From Aquabacterium sp. (GTDB lineage Bacteria; Pseudomonadota; Gammaproteobacteria; Burkholderiales; Burkholderiaceae_C), in contig NZ_JAQSDR010000009.1 in assembly GCF_029946005.1 (NCBI RefSeq), forward strand, positions 124,001-188,000: DNA of 64,000 nucleotides, given 5' to 3'. Below are positions 1-11,100 of the stretch, one piece after another (the stretch's first letter is position 1; each line of letters opens with the position of its first letter). The notes under the pieces were generated by a model. The model was not told the DNA's origin. It saw only the letters and a program-made list of their open reading frames with translations, and made no database searches. Made by a program: the position numbers and the translations under genes.

Positions 1-536
1 CTCTGGATCAGGGTGATGCGGTCGGCCAAGTCATGCTTGTCCACATTGATGCGCGCCACGGCCAGTGCGTCGGCGCTGATGTCGAGGCCATCCACGGTTA
101 CGTCGGGGTAGGCCATGGCCGCGATCACGGCCAGGCTGCCATTGCCGGTGCACAGGTCCAGCACGCGGGTGGTGCGCTCGCTCAGCCAATGGTCAATGCT
201 GCCATCGGCGATCAATTCGGCGATGAAGGAGCGGGGCACGATGGTGCGTTCATCCACATAAAACGGCACGCCTTGCAGCCAGGCTTCCTTCGTGAGGTAG
301 GCGGCCGGTTTGCGCGTTTCAATGCGCTGGGTGATGAGCGCATCGACCTCGGCTTGGTGGCTTGATTCGACAGTTTGCTCAGCCACGCCGTCCAGGTCGT
401 CAATGGGCAGGCCCAGTTTCCACAGAACCAGCCACGCGGCTTCGTCGAAGGCATTGATGGTGCCATGCCCAAATGAAACACCCGCCTGGGTGAGGCGGGC
501 GCTGGCGGTTTCGATCAGTTCAATGACGGTGGTCAC
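1..536 (-). CDS. prmB: 50S ribosomal protein L3 glutamine methyltransferase PrmB (3' end cut off by the window edge)
   Basis: Methylates a glutamine side chain of ribosomal protein L3 using S-adenosylmethionine. The visible N-terminal 178 residues start [12 protein letters not shown] and carry the SAM-binding motif [17 protein letters not shown] around residue 120, preceded by the family segment [17 protein letters not shown]. The diagnostic NPPY motif lies beyond the edge. The GTG start at 536 overlaps the dapE stop by four bases (GTGA), which suggests translational coupling. The helical N-terminal domain plus 'VPRS' favours PrmB over PrmC, whose equivalent is usually LIPRPxTE. Confidence 0.88.
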   Translation of the reverse strand, partial: MTTVIELIETASARLTQAGVSFGHGTINAFDEAAWLVLWKLGLPIDDLDGVAEQTVESSHQAEVDALITQRIETRKPAAYLTKEAWLQGVPFYVDERTIVPRSFIAELIADGSIDHWLSERTTRVLDLCTGNGSLAVIAAMAYPDVTVDGLDISADALAVARINVDKHDLADRITLIQ

Positions 537-1687
537 GAGAGCAGTCTTTCCAGTGTTTGGCGGTAGATGTTTTTGAGGGGCTCGATGTCGGCCACGGCCA
601 CGTGTTCGTCGATCTTGTGGATGCTGGCGTTGACGGGGCCAAACTCGACCACTTGCGGGCAGATCTGCGCGATGAAGCGGCCGTCAGAGGTGCCGCCGGT
701 GGTGGACAGCTCGGTGGTGAGTCCGGTGACGTCCTTGATGGCGCCCGCGATGGCTTCGATCAGGCTGCCTGGGCGCGTCAGGAAGGGGCTGCCGCCCAAG
801 GTCCAGTCGATTTCGACGTTCAAACCATGCCGGGCCAAGACCGCTTGCAGGCGTTCTTTCAAACAATCGGGCGTGGATTCGGTCGAGAAGCGGAAGTTGA
901 AGTCCACCACCAGCTCGCCAGGGATGACGTTGTTGGCGCCCGTGCCCGCATGGATGTTGGACATCTGCCAACTGGTCGGCGGGAAATGGTCGTTGCCCTG
1001 GTCCCAGGTGATGCTGGCCAGTTCGGCCAAGGCCGGGGCGGCCAGGTGGATGGGGTTCTGCGCCAGGTGCGGGTAGGCGATGTGGCCTTGCACGCCCTTG
1101 ACGCGCAACTTGCCCGACAGCGAGCCACGTCGGCCGTTCTTGATCATGTCGCCCACGGACTTGACCGAGGTGGGTTCACCCACAATGCAGCAATCCAGGC
1201 GTTCGCCGCGCTGGGTGAGCCATTCGCACACCTTGACGGTGCCATCGACCGAGGGGCCTTCTTCGTCGCTGGTGAGCAAAAAGGCGATGCTGCCTTGGTG
1301 CTGCGCATGGCTGGCGACGAACTCTTCCGTGGCCACCAGCATGGCGGCCAGCGAGGTTTTCATGTCGGCCGCGCCCCGGCCATAGAGCATGCCGCCGCGG
1401 TGCGTGGGCACAAAGGGCGGGCTGGTCCATTGGTCGAGCGGGCCGGTGGGGACCACATCGGTGTGGCCAGCGAACACCAAGGTGGGCGCGCCGCTGGCAT
1501 GGCCCTGGCCGCGCTTGATGGCCCAAAGGTTGGTGACCGGGGCGTCAGCGGGGCCAAAGGTCAGCGTGTGGCATTCAAAGCCCAGGGCTTGCAGGCGCTC
1601 AATGAACACCTCCTGGCAAGCACCATCGTGGGGGGTGACGGAGGAGCGGACAATCAGCGCCTCGGTCAGGCGCAAGGTGGCAGTCAT
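533..1687 (-). CDS. dapE: Succinyl-diaminopimelate desuccinylase DapE
   Basis: Hydrolyses N-succinyl-LL-2,6-diaminopimelate to LL-diaminopimelate and succinate, a late step of lysine and peptidoglycan precursor synthesis. It is an M20-family dizinc enzyme of 384 residues, the usual length. Visible metal and catalytic motifs are [14 protein letters not shown] (His ligand plus catalytic Asp), [27 protein letters not shown] (catalytic Glu pair) and GGTSDGRF near the C-terminus. It lies in a same-strand run with dapC, dapD and a PilT-like gene and overlaps prmB by four bases. Confidence 0.96.
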   Translation of the reverse strand: MTATLRLTEALIVRSSVTPHDGACQEVFIERLQALGFECHTLTFGPADAPVTNLWAIKRGQGHASGAPTLVFAGHTDVVPTGPLDQWTSPPFVPTHRGGMLYGRGAADMKTSLAAMLVATEEFVASHAQHQGSIAFLLTSDEEGPSVDGTVKVCEWLTQRGERLDCCIVGEPTSVKSVGDMIKNGRRGSLSGKLRVKGVQGHIAYPHLAQNPIHLAAPALAELASITWDQGNDHFPPTSWQMSNIHAGTGANNVIPGELVVDFNFRFSTESTPDCLKERLQAVLARHGLNVEIDWTLGGSPFLTRPGSLIEAIAGAIKDVTGLTTELSTTGGTSDGRFIAQICPQVVEFGPVNASIHKIDEHVAVADIEPLKNIYRQTLERLLS

Positions 1688-1703
1688 GGTCTTGAAATCT
1701 GGG

Positions 1704-2906
1704 TCAGAAGCGGGTGGAGCCGAAGCCCGTGGTGCCGAAACCGGAGCGGCGGTCGTCGTTGTTCACGTCCAGCGTGATTTCGGTGAAGGACGGGCCTTCC
1801 TCGGTGTCTTCCGCTTTGACCGTGAGCTTGGACGAGGCCCCCTGGTCGTTCTGCAGGCGCCACATCAGGTTGGTGGGTGAGTCGGCATTGGCCAAGCCTT
1901 CTTCGCGCGTGATCAGGCCTTCGCCAATCAAGCGGGCAATGTCGTGTTCAAAGGCTTGCGAGCCTTCGGCCATGGACTTTTCCATGGCTTCCTTGACGCC
2001 GGTGAAGTCGCCACGCTCAATCAACTCGGACACCAGCTTGGTGTTGAGCAAGACTTCGACCGCCGGGATGCGTCCGCCCGCCGTGGCGCGCAACAGGCGT
2101 TGCGACACGATGGCTTTCAGGCCGGAGGCCAAGTCACTGAGCAAGGCTGGACGCGACTCTGGCGTGTAGAACGACAGGATGCGACCCAGCGCGTGGTAAC
2201 TGTTGTTGCCGTGAAGCGTGGACAGCACCAGGTGGCCCGACAGCGCATACGAGATGGCCGCCGTCATGGTTTCGCGGTCGCGGATTTCGCCGATCAGGAT
2301 GCAGTCGGGCGCCTGGCGCAAAGCGTTGCGCAAGCCGACTTGCAGCGAGACCGTGTCGCGCCCCACTTCGCGCTGGTTGACCACCGACTTCTTGTTCGAG
2401 AACAAGAATTCCATCGGGTCTTCAATCGTCAGGATGTGGCCGGTCATGCGCTGGTTGCGCAACTCCAGCATCGAGGCCAACGTGGTGCTCTTGCCTGAAC
2501 CTGTGGCACCGGCCAGGATGATCAGGCCGCGCTTTTCCATCACCAGCGATGACAAAATATCGGGCAGGTTCAGGGTATCAAGCGCGGGAATCTCGGAGGG
2601 GATGTGCCGGAACACCGCCGCGATAGAGCCACGTTGCTTGAAGGCGCTGAGCCGGAAAATCGCCACGCCGGGGATCGTCAAACCGACGTTCAACTCGCCC
2701 GTGTCGTCCAGCTCTTCCATCTGCGTGGGCGAGAGCATTTCGGCCAAGAGCTGGCGCGGCTGCGAGGGCTTGAGCGGTTGGTCGGTCAGTTGCAGGATCT
2801 GCCCGTGGAGCTTGATGAGGATGGGCGTGGCGGCCGAGAGGAAGACGTCGGAGGCCTTCTTTTCAGCCATCAAACGCAGGACTCGTTCCAGATTGCCTTC
2901 ACTCAT
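1704..2906 (-). CDS. PilT/PilU-family type IV pilus retraction ATPase (paralogue inside the dap cluster)
   Basis: A 400-residue hexameric AAA-type secretion ATPase of the PilT/PilU family, expected at the inner-membrane base of type IV pili to drive retraction. Residues show Walker [10 protein letters not shown] (Lys near 140), Asp box LTIEDPMEF, Walker [14 protein letters not shown] and His box [11 protein letters not shown]. The C-terminal tail after about residue 350 is acidic, then Gly/Phe rich, as in PilU more than PilT. The ATG at 2906 has an AAGGAGA ribosome site six bases upstream, so the in-frame TTG one codon earlier is unlikely. No pilin or other pil gene is nearby. The gene sits between dapD and dapE with short gaps, so it is probably cotranscribed with lysine genes. 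Confidence 0.88.
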   Translation of the reverse strand: MSEGNLERVLRLMAEKKASDVFLSAATPILIKLHGQILQLTDQPLKPSQPRQLLAEMLSPTQMEELDDTGELNVGLTIPGVAIFRLSAFKQRGSIAAVFRHIPSEIPALDTLNLPDILSSLVMEKRGLIILAGATGSGKSTTLASMLELRNQRMTGHILTIEDPMEFLFSNKKSVVNQREVGRDTVSLQVGLRNALRQAPDCILIGEIRDRETMTAAISYALSGHLVLSTLHGNNSYHALGRILSFYTPESRPALLSDLASGLKAIVSQRLLRATAGGRIPAVEVLLNTKLVSELIERGDFTGVKEAMEKSMAEGSQAFEHDIARLIGEGLITREEGLANADSPTNLMWRLQNDQGASSKLTVKAEDTEEGPSFTEITLDVNNDDRRSGFGTTGFGSTRF

Positions 2907-2934
2907 CAAGTGTCTCCTTGGGGATCAGTTTTTA

Positions 2935-3759
<825 letters not shown>

Positions 3760-3783
3760 GCTTGAAACAATCAAAAGTAAAAA

Positions 3784-5007
3784 TCAGAAAGACTGGATGA
3801 AGGCGCGGATGCGTTGCGCGGCTTCAAGGCATTCGTCCACACCCGCCACCAGGGCCATGCGGACACGGCCTGCGCCGGGGTTGACGCCATTCGATTCACG
3901 GGCCAGGTAACTGCCTGGCAGAACGGCCACATTGTATTGAGCCAGCAGCTCTTTCGCGAACCACTCGTCGCTGCCGCCACCGATGTGCGCAGGCACGCCC
4001 GCCCACAGGTAGAAGCTGGCGTCGGGCAGGGCCACGTCCATCACCTCGGCCAGGATGGGGGTGACTTGCTCGAATTTGCGCTTGTACAGGGCACGGTTTT
4101 CGACCACGTGGGCCTCGTCGTCCCAGGCCGCGGCGCTGGCGCGCTGCACGGAAGGGCTCATGGCGCTGCCGTGGTAGGTGCGGTAGAGCAAAAATGCCTT
4201 GATCAACTCAGCATCGCCCGCCACGAAGCCAGAGCGCAGGCCAGGCACGTTGGAGCGCTTGGACAGGCTGGTCAGCATGATCAAATTGCGGAAATCAGCG
4301 CGGCCCAACCGGGCGGCGGCCTGCAAACCGCCCAGTGGCGCTGCGTCGATGCCTTCGCGGAAGTAGATCTCTGAATAGCATTCGTCGGACGCGATGACGA
4401 AGCCAAATCGATCACTCAATTCAAACAGCTTGGCCCATTCGTCCAGCGGCATGACCGCGCCGGTGGGGTTGCCTGGCGAGCAAACGTACAGCAACTGGGT
4501 GGTCGCCCAGGTGGATTCGGGGATGCTGGACCAGTCGGCTGCGAAGTTGCGCGCCGGGTCAGAGTTGGCAAAGATCACGCGGGCGCCGGCCAGCAACGCC
4601 GCACCTTCGTAGATTTGGTAGAACGGGTTGGGACAGACCACCGCCGGGCCGCCCACGTCGCGGTGTTGGTTGGGATCGATGACCACCTGGGCCAGAGCGA
4701 ACAGCGCCTCGCGTGAGCCATTGACTGGCAGGATCTGCGTGGCGGGGTCGAGCGAAAGACCATAGCGGCGCTGCATCCAGCGGGCGCAGGATTCGCGCAG
4801 CACCGGCTCACCAGCGGTGGCCGGGTAGCTGGCCAGGCCGTCCAAGGCGTCGGTCAAGGCTTGCTTGATGAAGGCGGGAGTGGGATGTTTGGGCTCGCCA
4901 ATGCCCAGGCTGATGGGGCGCAGGGCCGGGTTGGGCTGCACGCCGGAGGTGAGTTGTCGCAGCCGCTCGAAGGGATAGGGTTGCAGTTTGGACAGCAGTG
5001 GGTTCAT
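3784..5007 (-). CDS. dapC: Succinyldiaminopimelate transaminase DapC
   Basis: PLP-dependent class I aminotransferase (407 residues) that makes N-succinyl-LL-diaminopimelate from the keto intermediate using glutamate. The start MNPLLSKLQPYPFERLRQL matches family N-termini. Recognisable blocks are SLGIGEPKHPTP near the N-terminus, LYVCSPGNPTGAVM (the NPTG block), IASDECYSEIYF (Asp and Tyr contacting PLP) and MLTSLSKRSNVPGLRSGF, which contains the Schiff-base lysine in SLSKRS. It is first of the dapC-dapD-(PilT)-dapE run, which supports DapC over a generic aspartate aminotransferase. Confidence 0.93.
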   Translation of the reverse strand: MNPLLSKLQPYPFERLRQLTSGVQPNPALRPISLGIGEPKHPTPAFIKQALTDALDGLASYPATAGEPVLRESCARWMQRRYGLSLDPATQILPVNGSREALFALAQVVIDPNQHRDVGGPAVVCPNPFYQIYEGAALLAGARVIFANSDPARNFAADWSSIPESTWATTQLLYVCSPGNPTGAVMPLDEWAKLFELSDRFGFVIASDECYSEIYFREGIDAAPLGGLQAAARLGRADFRNLIMLTSLSKRSNVPGLRSGFVAGDAELIKAFLLYRTYHGSAMSPSVQRASAAAWDDEAHVVENRALYKRKFEQVTPILAEVMDVALPDASFYLWAGVPAHIGGGSDEWFAKELLAQYNVAVLPGSYLARESNGVNPGAGRVRMALVAGVDECLEAAQRIRAFIQSF

Positions 5008-5063
5008 GCCGGGGATTATCCCAGCCCCACGCACGCCGGTGGCGCGGGTTAGCGCGGAATGTG

Positions 5064-6230
5064 TCAGCGCTTGGGCGGTGGCGCGATGACGACCCGGTCA
5101 CGACCAGTGTTTTTGGCCTCATAAAGGGCCTGATCGGCGCGTTCGATGGTCTGGCTGAGCGCGGTGATGCTGTCGTGCACCGCTACGCCCGCCGAAAAGG
5201 TGACGCGCAACGTGGGCACGGCGGCCGACAGGGTGCATGCTGCCATCGCTGTGCGCAGGCGCTCCAGGGCGACCTGGGTCTTTTCCTGGCTGGTATTGGG
5301 CATCAGGATCAAAAATTCTTCGCCCCCCCAGCGGGCAATGGTGTCGGTGTCGCGCAGCACGACCAGTGCGGCCTTGGCAAAGGCGCTCAGGCTGTCATCG
5401 CCCACCCGGTGCCCATGGCGGTCATTCACCAGCTTGAAATGGTCGAGGTCAATCACCACCACGGTGAAGCGCTCGCCATAGCGGTCAAAGCGCATCACGG
5501 CGTTTTCCAGCTTGTCCTGCATATGTCGGCGGTTGAACAGGCCGGTCAAGGCGTCATGGGTGGCCAACTGCCGGACCTGCTCCAGCGCTGCCTTGAGTTC
5601 TGTTCGCTGCTTGAACAGCCGGTTGCGCCAGCTTGAAATCTTGTAAGCCGTGAAGATGAGTGGGGGCATGGTGCCCAGCATCAGCTCAAACCGGATCAGC
5701 TCGAGGTCAGGCGGGTAGTAGCCAGGGTCCATGTGCGACAGCAAGCCCATGCTGCACCCCAGCATCAGCATGGCTGCCAGCCCGACCATCACGGATTGCT
5801 TGGGGGTGTGGGTGTACATGCCAAAGACCATGACCAAGGCGGTCAGAACCATGACCAGGCCCCGGTCGTAGGGCCCCAGGGCGGTGTAGGCAAAACCGAT
5901 GGCCAGCAGCGCGAAGACGTTCTGGGGGATCATCAGCGCAGGGTCTTTCAGGTGGCGCGTCTTGCCGCTGCGCACCAGCGCAAAAAACACCGCGTAGGCC
6001 GGAAATGTCGTGGCCATCAGCAGGCTTGGGGCGAAGGCTCTGATCAGGCCGATGTCTGCCACGTAAGATGCTGCCCAGCAGCAAATCACGTACATCAGCG
6101 CGCACAGCAGGATGGCGACGGTGCGAGAGCGGGTGACGCGGTCCGGGCCGAAGATGAAAGCCACCAGCCTGCCAACGCCGTCCAGCAGCGGGTCTTCCTC
6201 AGGGAGGTGGGTCGAGCTTGGTTCGCTCAT
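5064..6230 (-). CDS. Membrane-anchored diguanylate cyclase (GGDEF domain), first of a tandem pair
   Basis: Predicted to make cyclic di-GMP from two GTP at the inner membrane. The 388-residue protein has an N-terminal half with about six hydrophobic segments (for example VAILLCALMYVICCWAASYV) but no recognisable ligand-binding domain. A C-terminal GGDEF domain begins near ATHDALTGLFNRR. The active site is RWGGEEF, and the RDTD five residues upstream fits the RxxD inhibitory I-site, so product inhibition is expected. The adjacent upstream paralogue overlaps its start by four bases, so the two are probably cotranslated. The signal it senses is unknown. Confidence 0.92.
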   Translation of the reverse strand: MSEPSSTHLPEEDPLLDGVGRLVAFIFGPDRVTRSRTVAILLCALMYVICCWAASYVADIGLIRAFAPSLLMATTFPAYAVFFALVRSGKTRHLKDPALMIPQNVFALLAIGFAYTALGPYDRGLVMVLTALVMVFGMYTHTPKQSVMVGLAAMLMLGCSMGLLSHMDPGYYPPDLELIRFELMLGTMPPLIFTAYKISSWRNRLFKQRTELKAALEQVRQLATHDALTGLFNRRHMQDKLENAVMRFDRYGERFTVVVIDLDHFKLVNDRHGHRVGDDSLSAFAKAALVVLRDTDTIARWGGEEFLILMPNTSQEKTQVALERLRTAMAACTLSAAVPTLRVTFSAGVAVHDSITALSQTIERADQALYEAKNTGRDRVVIAPPPKR

Positions 6231-7381
6231 GTCAGGGTCTCGGCCATGGGCTCGGCAGATGCCGAGGGGGATGAAGCCAGCACGCAGCGGTTGCGACCTT
6301 GCCGCTTGGCCTCGTAGACGGCTCGGTCAGCCCGATCCACCAGGTGTTCCAGGCTTTCGCCGGGTTGAGCCTGGGCAATGCCGACCGAGAAGGTCAACTG
6401 CATCAGGGCGTGGTCCTTGAAAACCAGGGCTTCCACCGTTTGGCGCAAACGCTCCAGCGCGGTCAAGGCTTCGTGTTCGTTCAACTGCGGCAGCATGAGC
6501 AGGAATTCTTCACCGCCCCAGCGGGACAATTTATCGACCTGGCGCAATTGCGGCGTGATGCTTTGGGCAAAGCCCTTGAGCGCGGTGTCGCCCGCGTGGT
6601 GGCCAAACCGGTCATTGATGTCCTTGAAGTGATCCAGGTCGATCAAGGCCACGCACATGGGCGCGCCGGTGCGCTCCATCAGCTTCAATTCGGCCTCGGC
6701 CAGGTCGGTCAGGACCCGGCGGTTCAGCAGGCCGGTGAGCATGTCGGTGGTGGCCATTTGCTCCACGGTGCGCACCGCTTCGCCCAGCTCCCTGGTTTGA
6801 CGCCCCAGTTTCACCCCGATGTCGCTGATCCATTTGCCCACCAGCGACAGCATGAGTAAAGCGGAGCCGCCCACGGCCAGAATGGCCCAGCTTTTGGTGA
6901 CGGGGTAACGAAGGGGGTCGTACAAGGTCAAGGTGATGGTGGCCACGGCCAGCATGCCCACGGTCAAGGCGCCCAGCAACAACACCCGTGCGGGTTTGAG
7001 CCGGAACATGGCCGCCACGATGGTCTGGCTGATGATGATGAGGACGTTACTGCGGTGGTCGCCCAGTTGCATGAAGGCCAGCACGCAGATGAAGTTGCTG
7101 GCCAGGGCATGGGGAAACGCCATGATCGGGTCTTTGAGACGCAGGCTCCAGCCAGAGCGCACCAGGGCGAAAACCGTCAGGAAGGTGGTGGCACCACCCA
7201 GGATCAGCCAATTGGCCATGGGCCGGTTCAGCAGGCCCAGGTGAACCGAGTGCAACAGGATGCCGATCGTGACAGCATACAACTGCAAGGTGGCCAGCAC
7301 CAGCAGCACATAGCGGCGCGTGGGCTGTTTTTGCCCAAGCGCCCAGTCAAGAAACGGTGTCTGCCAAGAGGGTGATTTCAT
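6227..7381 (-). CDS. Membrane-anchored diguanylate cyclase (GGDEF domain), second of a tandem pair
   Basis: A 384-residue paralogue of the next gene downstream: six or so N-terminal membrane segments (YVLLVLATLQLYAVTIGILL and others), the shared block FALVRSGWSLRLKDP, then a GGDEF domain starting ATTDMLTGLLNRR. The active site is RWGGEEF and an I-site RQVD is present, so it is probably a product-inhibited diguanylate cyclase. The stop overlaps the downstream cyclase start (ATGA). The ATG at 7381 is chosen over the TTG one codon upstream. Similarity of the two membrane halves suggests tandem duplication followed by divergence of the sensing part. Confidence 0.92.
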   Translation of the reverse strand: MKSPSWQTPFLDWALGQKQPTRRYVLLVLATLQLYAVTIGILLHSVHLGLLNRPMANWLILGGATTFLTVFALVRSGWSLRLKDPIMAFPHALASNFICVLAFMQLGDHRSNVLIIISQTIVAAMFRLKPARVLLLGALTVGMLAVATITLTLYDPLRYPVTKSWAILAVGGSALLMLSLVGKWISDIGVKLGRQTRELGEAVRTVEQMATTDMLTGLLNRRVLTDLAEAELKLMERTGAPMCVALIDLDHFKDINDRFGHHAGDTALKGFAQSITPQLRQVDKLSRWGGEEFLLMLPQLNEHEALTALERLRQTVEALVFKDHALMQLTFSVGIAQAQPGESLEHLVDRADRAVYEAKRQGRNRCVLASSPSASAEPMAETLT

Positions 7382-7482
7382 CAAGTGAAGGCTGGTTGAC
7401 CCTTGGCTATCGGCAGATGACAGCCAATCTTGACATTGTGTTACGTCTGCAGCCCCGCGTTGGGGGCGCTTGTGTGACTAAA

Positions 7483-7989
7483 TCAGCCCAGCATGCCGCT
7501 TTCAGCCGAGTGCTGCGGCAATTCAACTTTGGGCAAAGGCTTCCAGCCTTTTTGGCGGTGCTCGACCACCACATTGGTGTAGATGCCACCGCGCACATAC
7601 CACTTGGCGGTGATGCGCAAGTAGCGCGGCTGGATCGCTTTCACGAAGTCGTCCAGGATGGCGTTGGTAACTTTTTCGTGGAAAGCGCCGTCGTTGCGGT
7701 AGCTCCACATGTACATCTTCAGGCTCTTGAGCTCAATGCACAGCTTGTCGGCGATGCACTCGATGGTGAAGTGCGCGAAGTCGGGCTGGCCCGTCAGCGG
7801 GCAAAAGCAGGTGAATTCCGGGATCTGGAATTGGATGACGTAGTCGCGCTGGGGGGCGGGATTGGGGAAGACATCCAGCTTGCGCGTGGCGGCCGAAGGC
7901 GGTGTAGCGGGCTTGGCGCGCTCACCCACGGTGATGGTGTCGGCGGTGGCGCTCTTGGCGGCGCGGGCGGAGGGGGCTTTCTTGGCCAT
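7483..7989 (-). CDS. queF: NADPH-dependent 7-cyano-7-deazaguanine reductase QueF (short type)
   Basis: Reduces preQ0 to preQ1 in queuosine tRNA modification. The 168-residue protein is a single-domain (type I) QueF. It contains the catalytic Cys and substrate-binding region IPEFTCFCPLTGQPDFAH, the NADPH-binding stretch ELKSLKMYMWSYRN and FHEKVTNAILDDF. A Met 16 codons upstream gives a longer form, but its extra residues do not look like the family. The N-terminal 35 residues (KKAPSARAAKSATADT) are low complexity and basic. It is divergent from smc. I saw no obvious preQ1 riboswitch in the 120 bases between them. Confidence 0.93.
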   Translation of the reverse strand: MAKKAPSARAAKSATADTITVGERAKPATPPSAATRKLDVFPNPAPQRDYVIQFQIPEFTCFCPLTGQPDFAHFTIECIADKLCIELKSLKMYMWSYRNDGAFHEKVTNAILDDFVKAIQPRYLRITAKWYVRGGIYTNVVVEHRQKGWKPLPKVELPQHSAESGMLG

Positions 7990-8109
7990 GGTGAGCTGCG
8001 GTAGGAGGGAAATCTGGGGAAGCGCCGATGCTATCATCCCAGACCCGAATGAATGCGCTGCTTCGCGTGTTTTTTCTTATAAATCAATGACTTAGTCGAC
8101 TCAACACGC

Positions 8110-11100
8110 ATGCGCCTGAATTCGATCAAGCTGTCTGGCTTCAAGTCATTCGCCGAGCCGACCACCTTCCAGTTGCCTGGTCAGTTGGTGGGCGTGGTGG
8201 GGCCCAACGGTTGCGGCAAGTCCAACATCATGGACGCGGTGCGCTGGGTGTTGGGCGAATCGAAAGCATCCGAGTTGCGTGGCGAGTCCATGCAGGACGT
8301 GATCTTCAATGGCTCGGGCAACCGCAAGCCGGCCAGTCGGGCCAGCGTCGAACTGGTGTTCAGCAATGAAGATGCGCGTGCCGGTGGCCAGTGGAACCAG
8401 TTCGCAGAGATCGCCGTCAAGCGCGTGCTGACTCGCGATGGCACCTCCAGCTATTTCATCAACAACCAGCCTGTGCGCCGCCGCGATGTGCAAGACGTGT
8501 TCTTGGGCACGGGCCTGGGGCCGCGCGCCTACGCCATCATCGGCCAGGGCACCATCAGCCGGATCATCGAATCCAAGCCTGAAGAGCTGCGCCTGTTCCT
8601 GGAAGAAGCGGCTGGCGTGTCCAAATACAAGGAGCGCCGCCGCGAGACCGAGCACCGCCTGAAGGACACCCGCGAGAACCTGACGCGCGTGGACGACATC
8701 CTGCGCGAGCTGAACAACAACCTGGAAAAGCTGGAGCGCCAGGCCGAGGTCGCCACGCGCTACAACGGCCTGCAAGAGCAGGGCACCTTGAAGCTGCACC
8801 AGCTGTGGTTCCTCAAGCACCGCGATGCCTCCACCGAAGAATCGCGCATCAAGCAGGACATCCTGGGCGCGACCAACGCGCTGGAAGGCCGCATGGCCGA
8901 GTTGCGCCAGGTCGAAGCCGAGCTGGAGCATGTGCGCCAGGCGCATTACGAATCCAGCGACGAGCTGCACACGGCGCAAGGCGCCTTGGCCGAAGCCAAC
9001 CTGGAAGTCAGCCGTCTGGAAGAGCGCATCCGCTATGTGGTCGAAGGCCGCCAGAAGGTTGAGCAACGCCTGGCCGAACTGAAAGGCCAGAACGACCAAT
9101 GGGCCGACCGCAAGGTGTCTGCCGAGGAAGAACTGGAAACCCTGGCCGAACGGATGGCCGCCGCCGAAGAGCAGGCCGAGATCCTGGCCGCGCAAGCTGA
9201 GGAGCTGACTGCCAATGTGCCGACCTTTGAAGACACGGTGCGTGCTGCTTCACAAAAGGCGAATGAGCAACGTGGCGTGGCCGGGCAGGTGCAGCAGCAG
9301 ATCCAGTTGCTGGCAGCAGATTCACGCAACATTGATGATCAATCGCGCCAGCTCAACCTGCGCCGTGAACGCCTGGTGGCCGAGAAGCAAACCCTGGCCG
9401 CGCCCGACGAGTTGAGCTTGACCGAGTTGACCCGCCAGCTTGAAGCGGGCCAGGAAGATCTGGCCGTGGCCGAGGCCCAACTGGGGGAGCTGACCGAGTC
9501 CGTGCCCGCGCTGGACGACGCCCGCAAGGAACGCCAGAGCGATGCCAATGCCCAGGCCAGCAGGCAATCCGACCTGACTGCGCGTTTGGAAGCCCTGCGC
9601 GCCTTGCAAGAAAAGGTGCAGACGGAAGGCAAGCTCAAGCCCTGGTTGGCCAAGCATGGTCTGGATGGCTTGCCCGGCCTGTGGACCAAGATCCACATCG
9701 AGAACGGCTGGGAAAACGCGCTGGAATCATCCCTGCGCGAGCGCTTGTCGGCCCTGGAAGTGGGCCGGGTCGAAACCGTGCGCGCTTTTGAAAACGATGC
9801 GCCGCCCGCCAAGCTGGCCTTTTACAGCCCGCCCTCAGGCCAGATCGCCAACAGCCATCAAACGCTGCCACGCCTGTCTGACCTGCTGCGCTTGAATGAT
9901 CAGGGCCTGAAGGCCTTGCTCAACGATTGGCTGGAAGGCGTCTACACCGCCGGCAGCATGGAAGAGGCCCTGGCCAACCGTGGCAAGTTGACGCACGGCG
10001 AGGTCATCATGACCCAGGCCGGTCATGCGGTCAGCCAGTTCGCGGTCAGCTTCTATGCACCCGATTCGGAGCAGGCTGGCATGTTGGCCCGTGCTCAGGA
10101 AATCGAAAGCCTGGAAAAGCAGGTGCGCGCCCAGGCCATCATGGCCGACGATGCCCGTGCTGCCTTGATCCGAGCCGAAGCGGCTTACACCGATGCCTCG
10201 CAGCGCCTGGTCACGGCCCGGCGCGACACCAGCGAGTTGCAGCAACGCACGCACCAGGTGCAGGTCGAGGTGCTGCGCCTGACGCAGCAAGCGCAACAAA
10301 GCAATGCGCGGCGCGAGCAGATCGCCAGTGAGGTGGGCGAGATCGATGGCCAGCTGGAAGAGCTGAACGAACGCCGCGCCACGGGCGAGGCCCGCTTTGA
10401 AGAGCTGGACTTGTCGCTGGCCGATGCGCAAGAGCGCCATGCCCAGTTGGAAGAAGCCGTGATCGAGGCTGAGCGTAAGCTCAATCATGCGCGTGAGCAG
10501 TCGCGCGCGCTGGAGCGCCAGGCGCAAGAAGCCGCTTTCAGCGCCCGCAGCATGTCGGCGCGGCGTGGCGAGTTGCAGCGCGGCATCGAGACTTCTGTGC
10601 AGCAGATCCAGGCCAACGAAGCCAGCGCTGTGACGCTGCACGAAGAGCACGCCCGCCTGTCCGAGACGGCCGCTGGCACCGGCCTGGACGAAGCCCTGGC
10701 CGTCAAGCTGGAAAAAGAAAGCGCCCTGGGCCAGACCCGCAGTCGCTACGACGACCTGTCGGCCCAACTGCGCCGCGCTGACGAGCAGCGCATGGAGTTC
10801 GAGCGCAGCCTGCAACCGTTACGCGACCAGATCACCAAGCTGCAGCTCGAAGAGCAGGCCGCCTCGCTGGGCGGTGCTCAGTTCATGGAGCAACTGATTG
10901 CCGCCAGCGTGGACCTCGAAGTGCTGGCCCGCAACATCGAAGAAAACGGCGTCAAGCTGCATGGCCTGCAAAGCGAAATCGACCGCATCCAGCGCGAAAT
11001 CAACGCCTTGGGCGCCGTCAACCTGGCCGCTCTGGACGAGCTGACCGCAGCCCGCGAACGCAAGGGCTTCCTGGACTCGCAGATGGCCGACCTGCTCGAC

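Noticed and set aside
7990..8109. preQ1 riboswitch upstream of queF
   Set aside because: No matching hairpin and A-rich tail in the queF direction; the gap is shared with smc.
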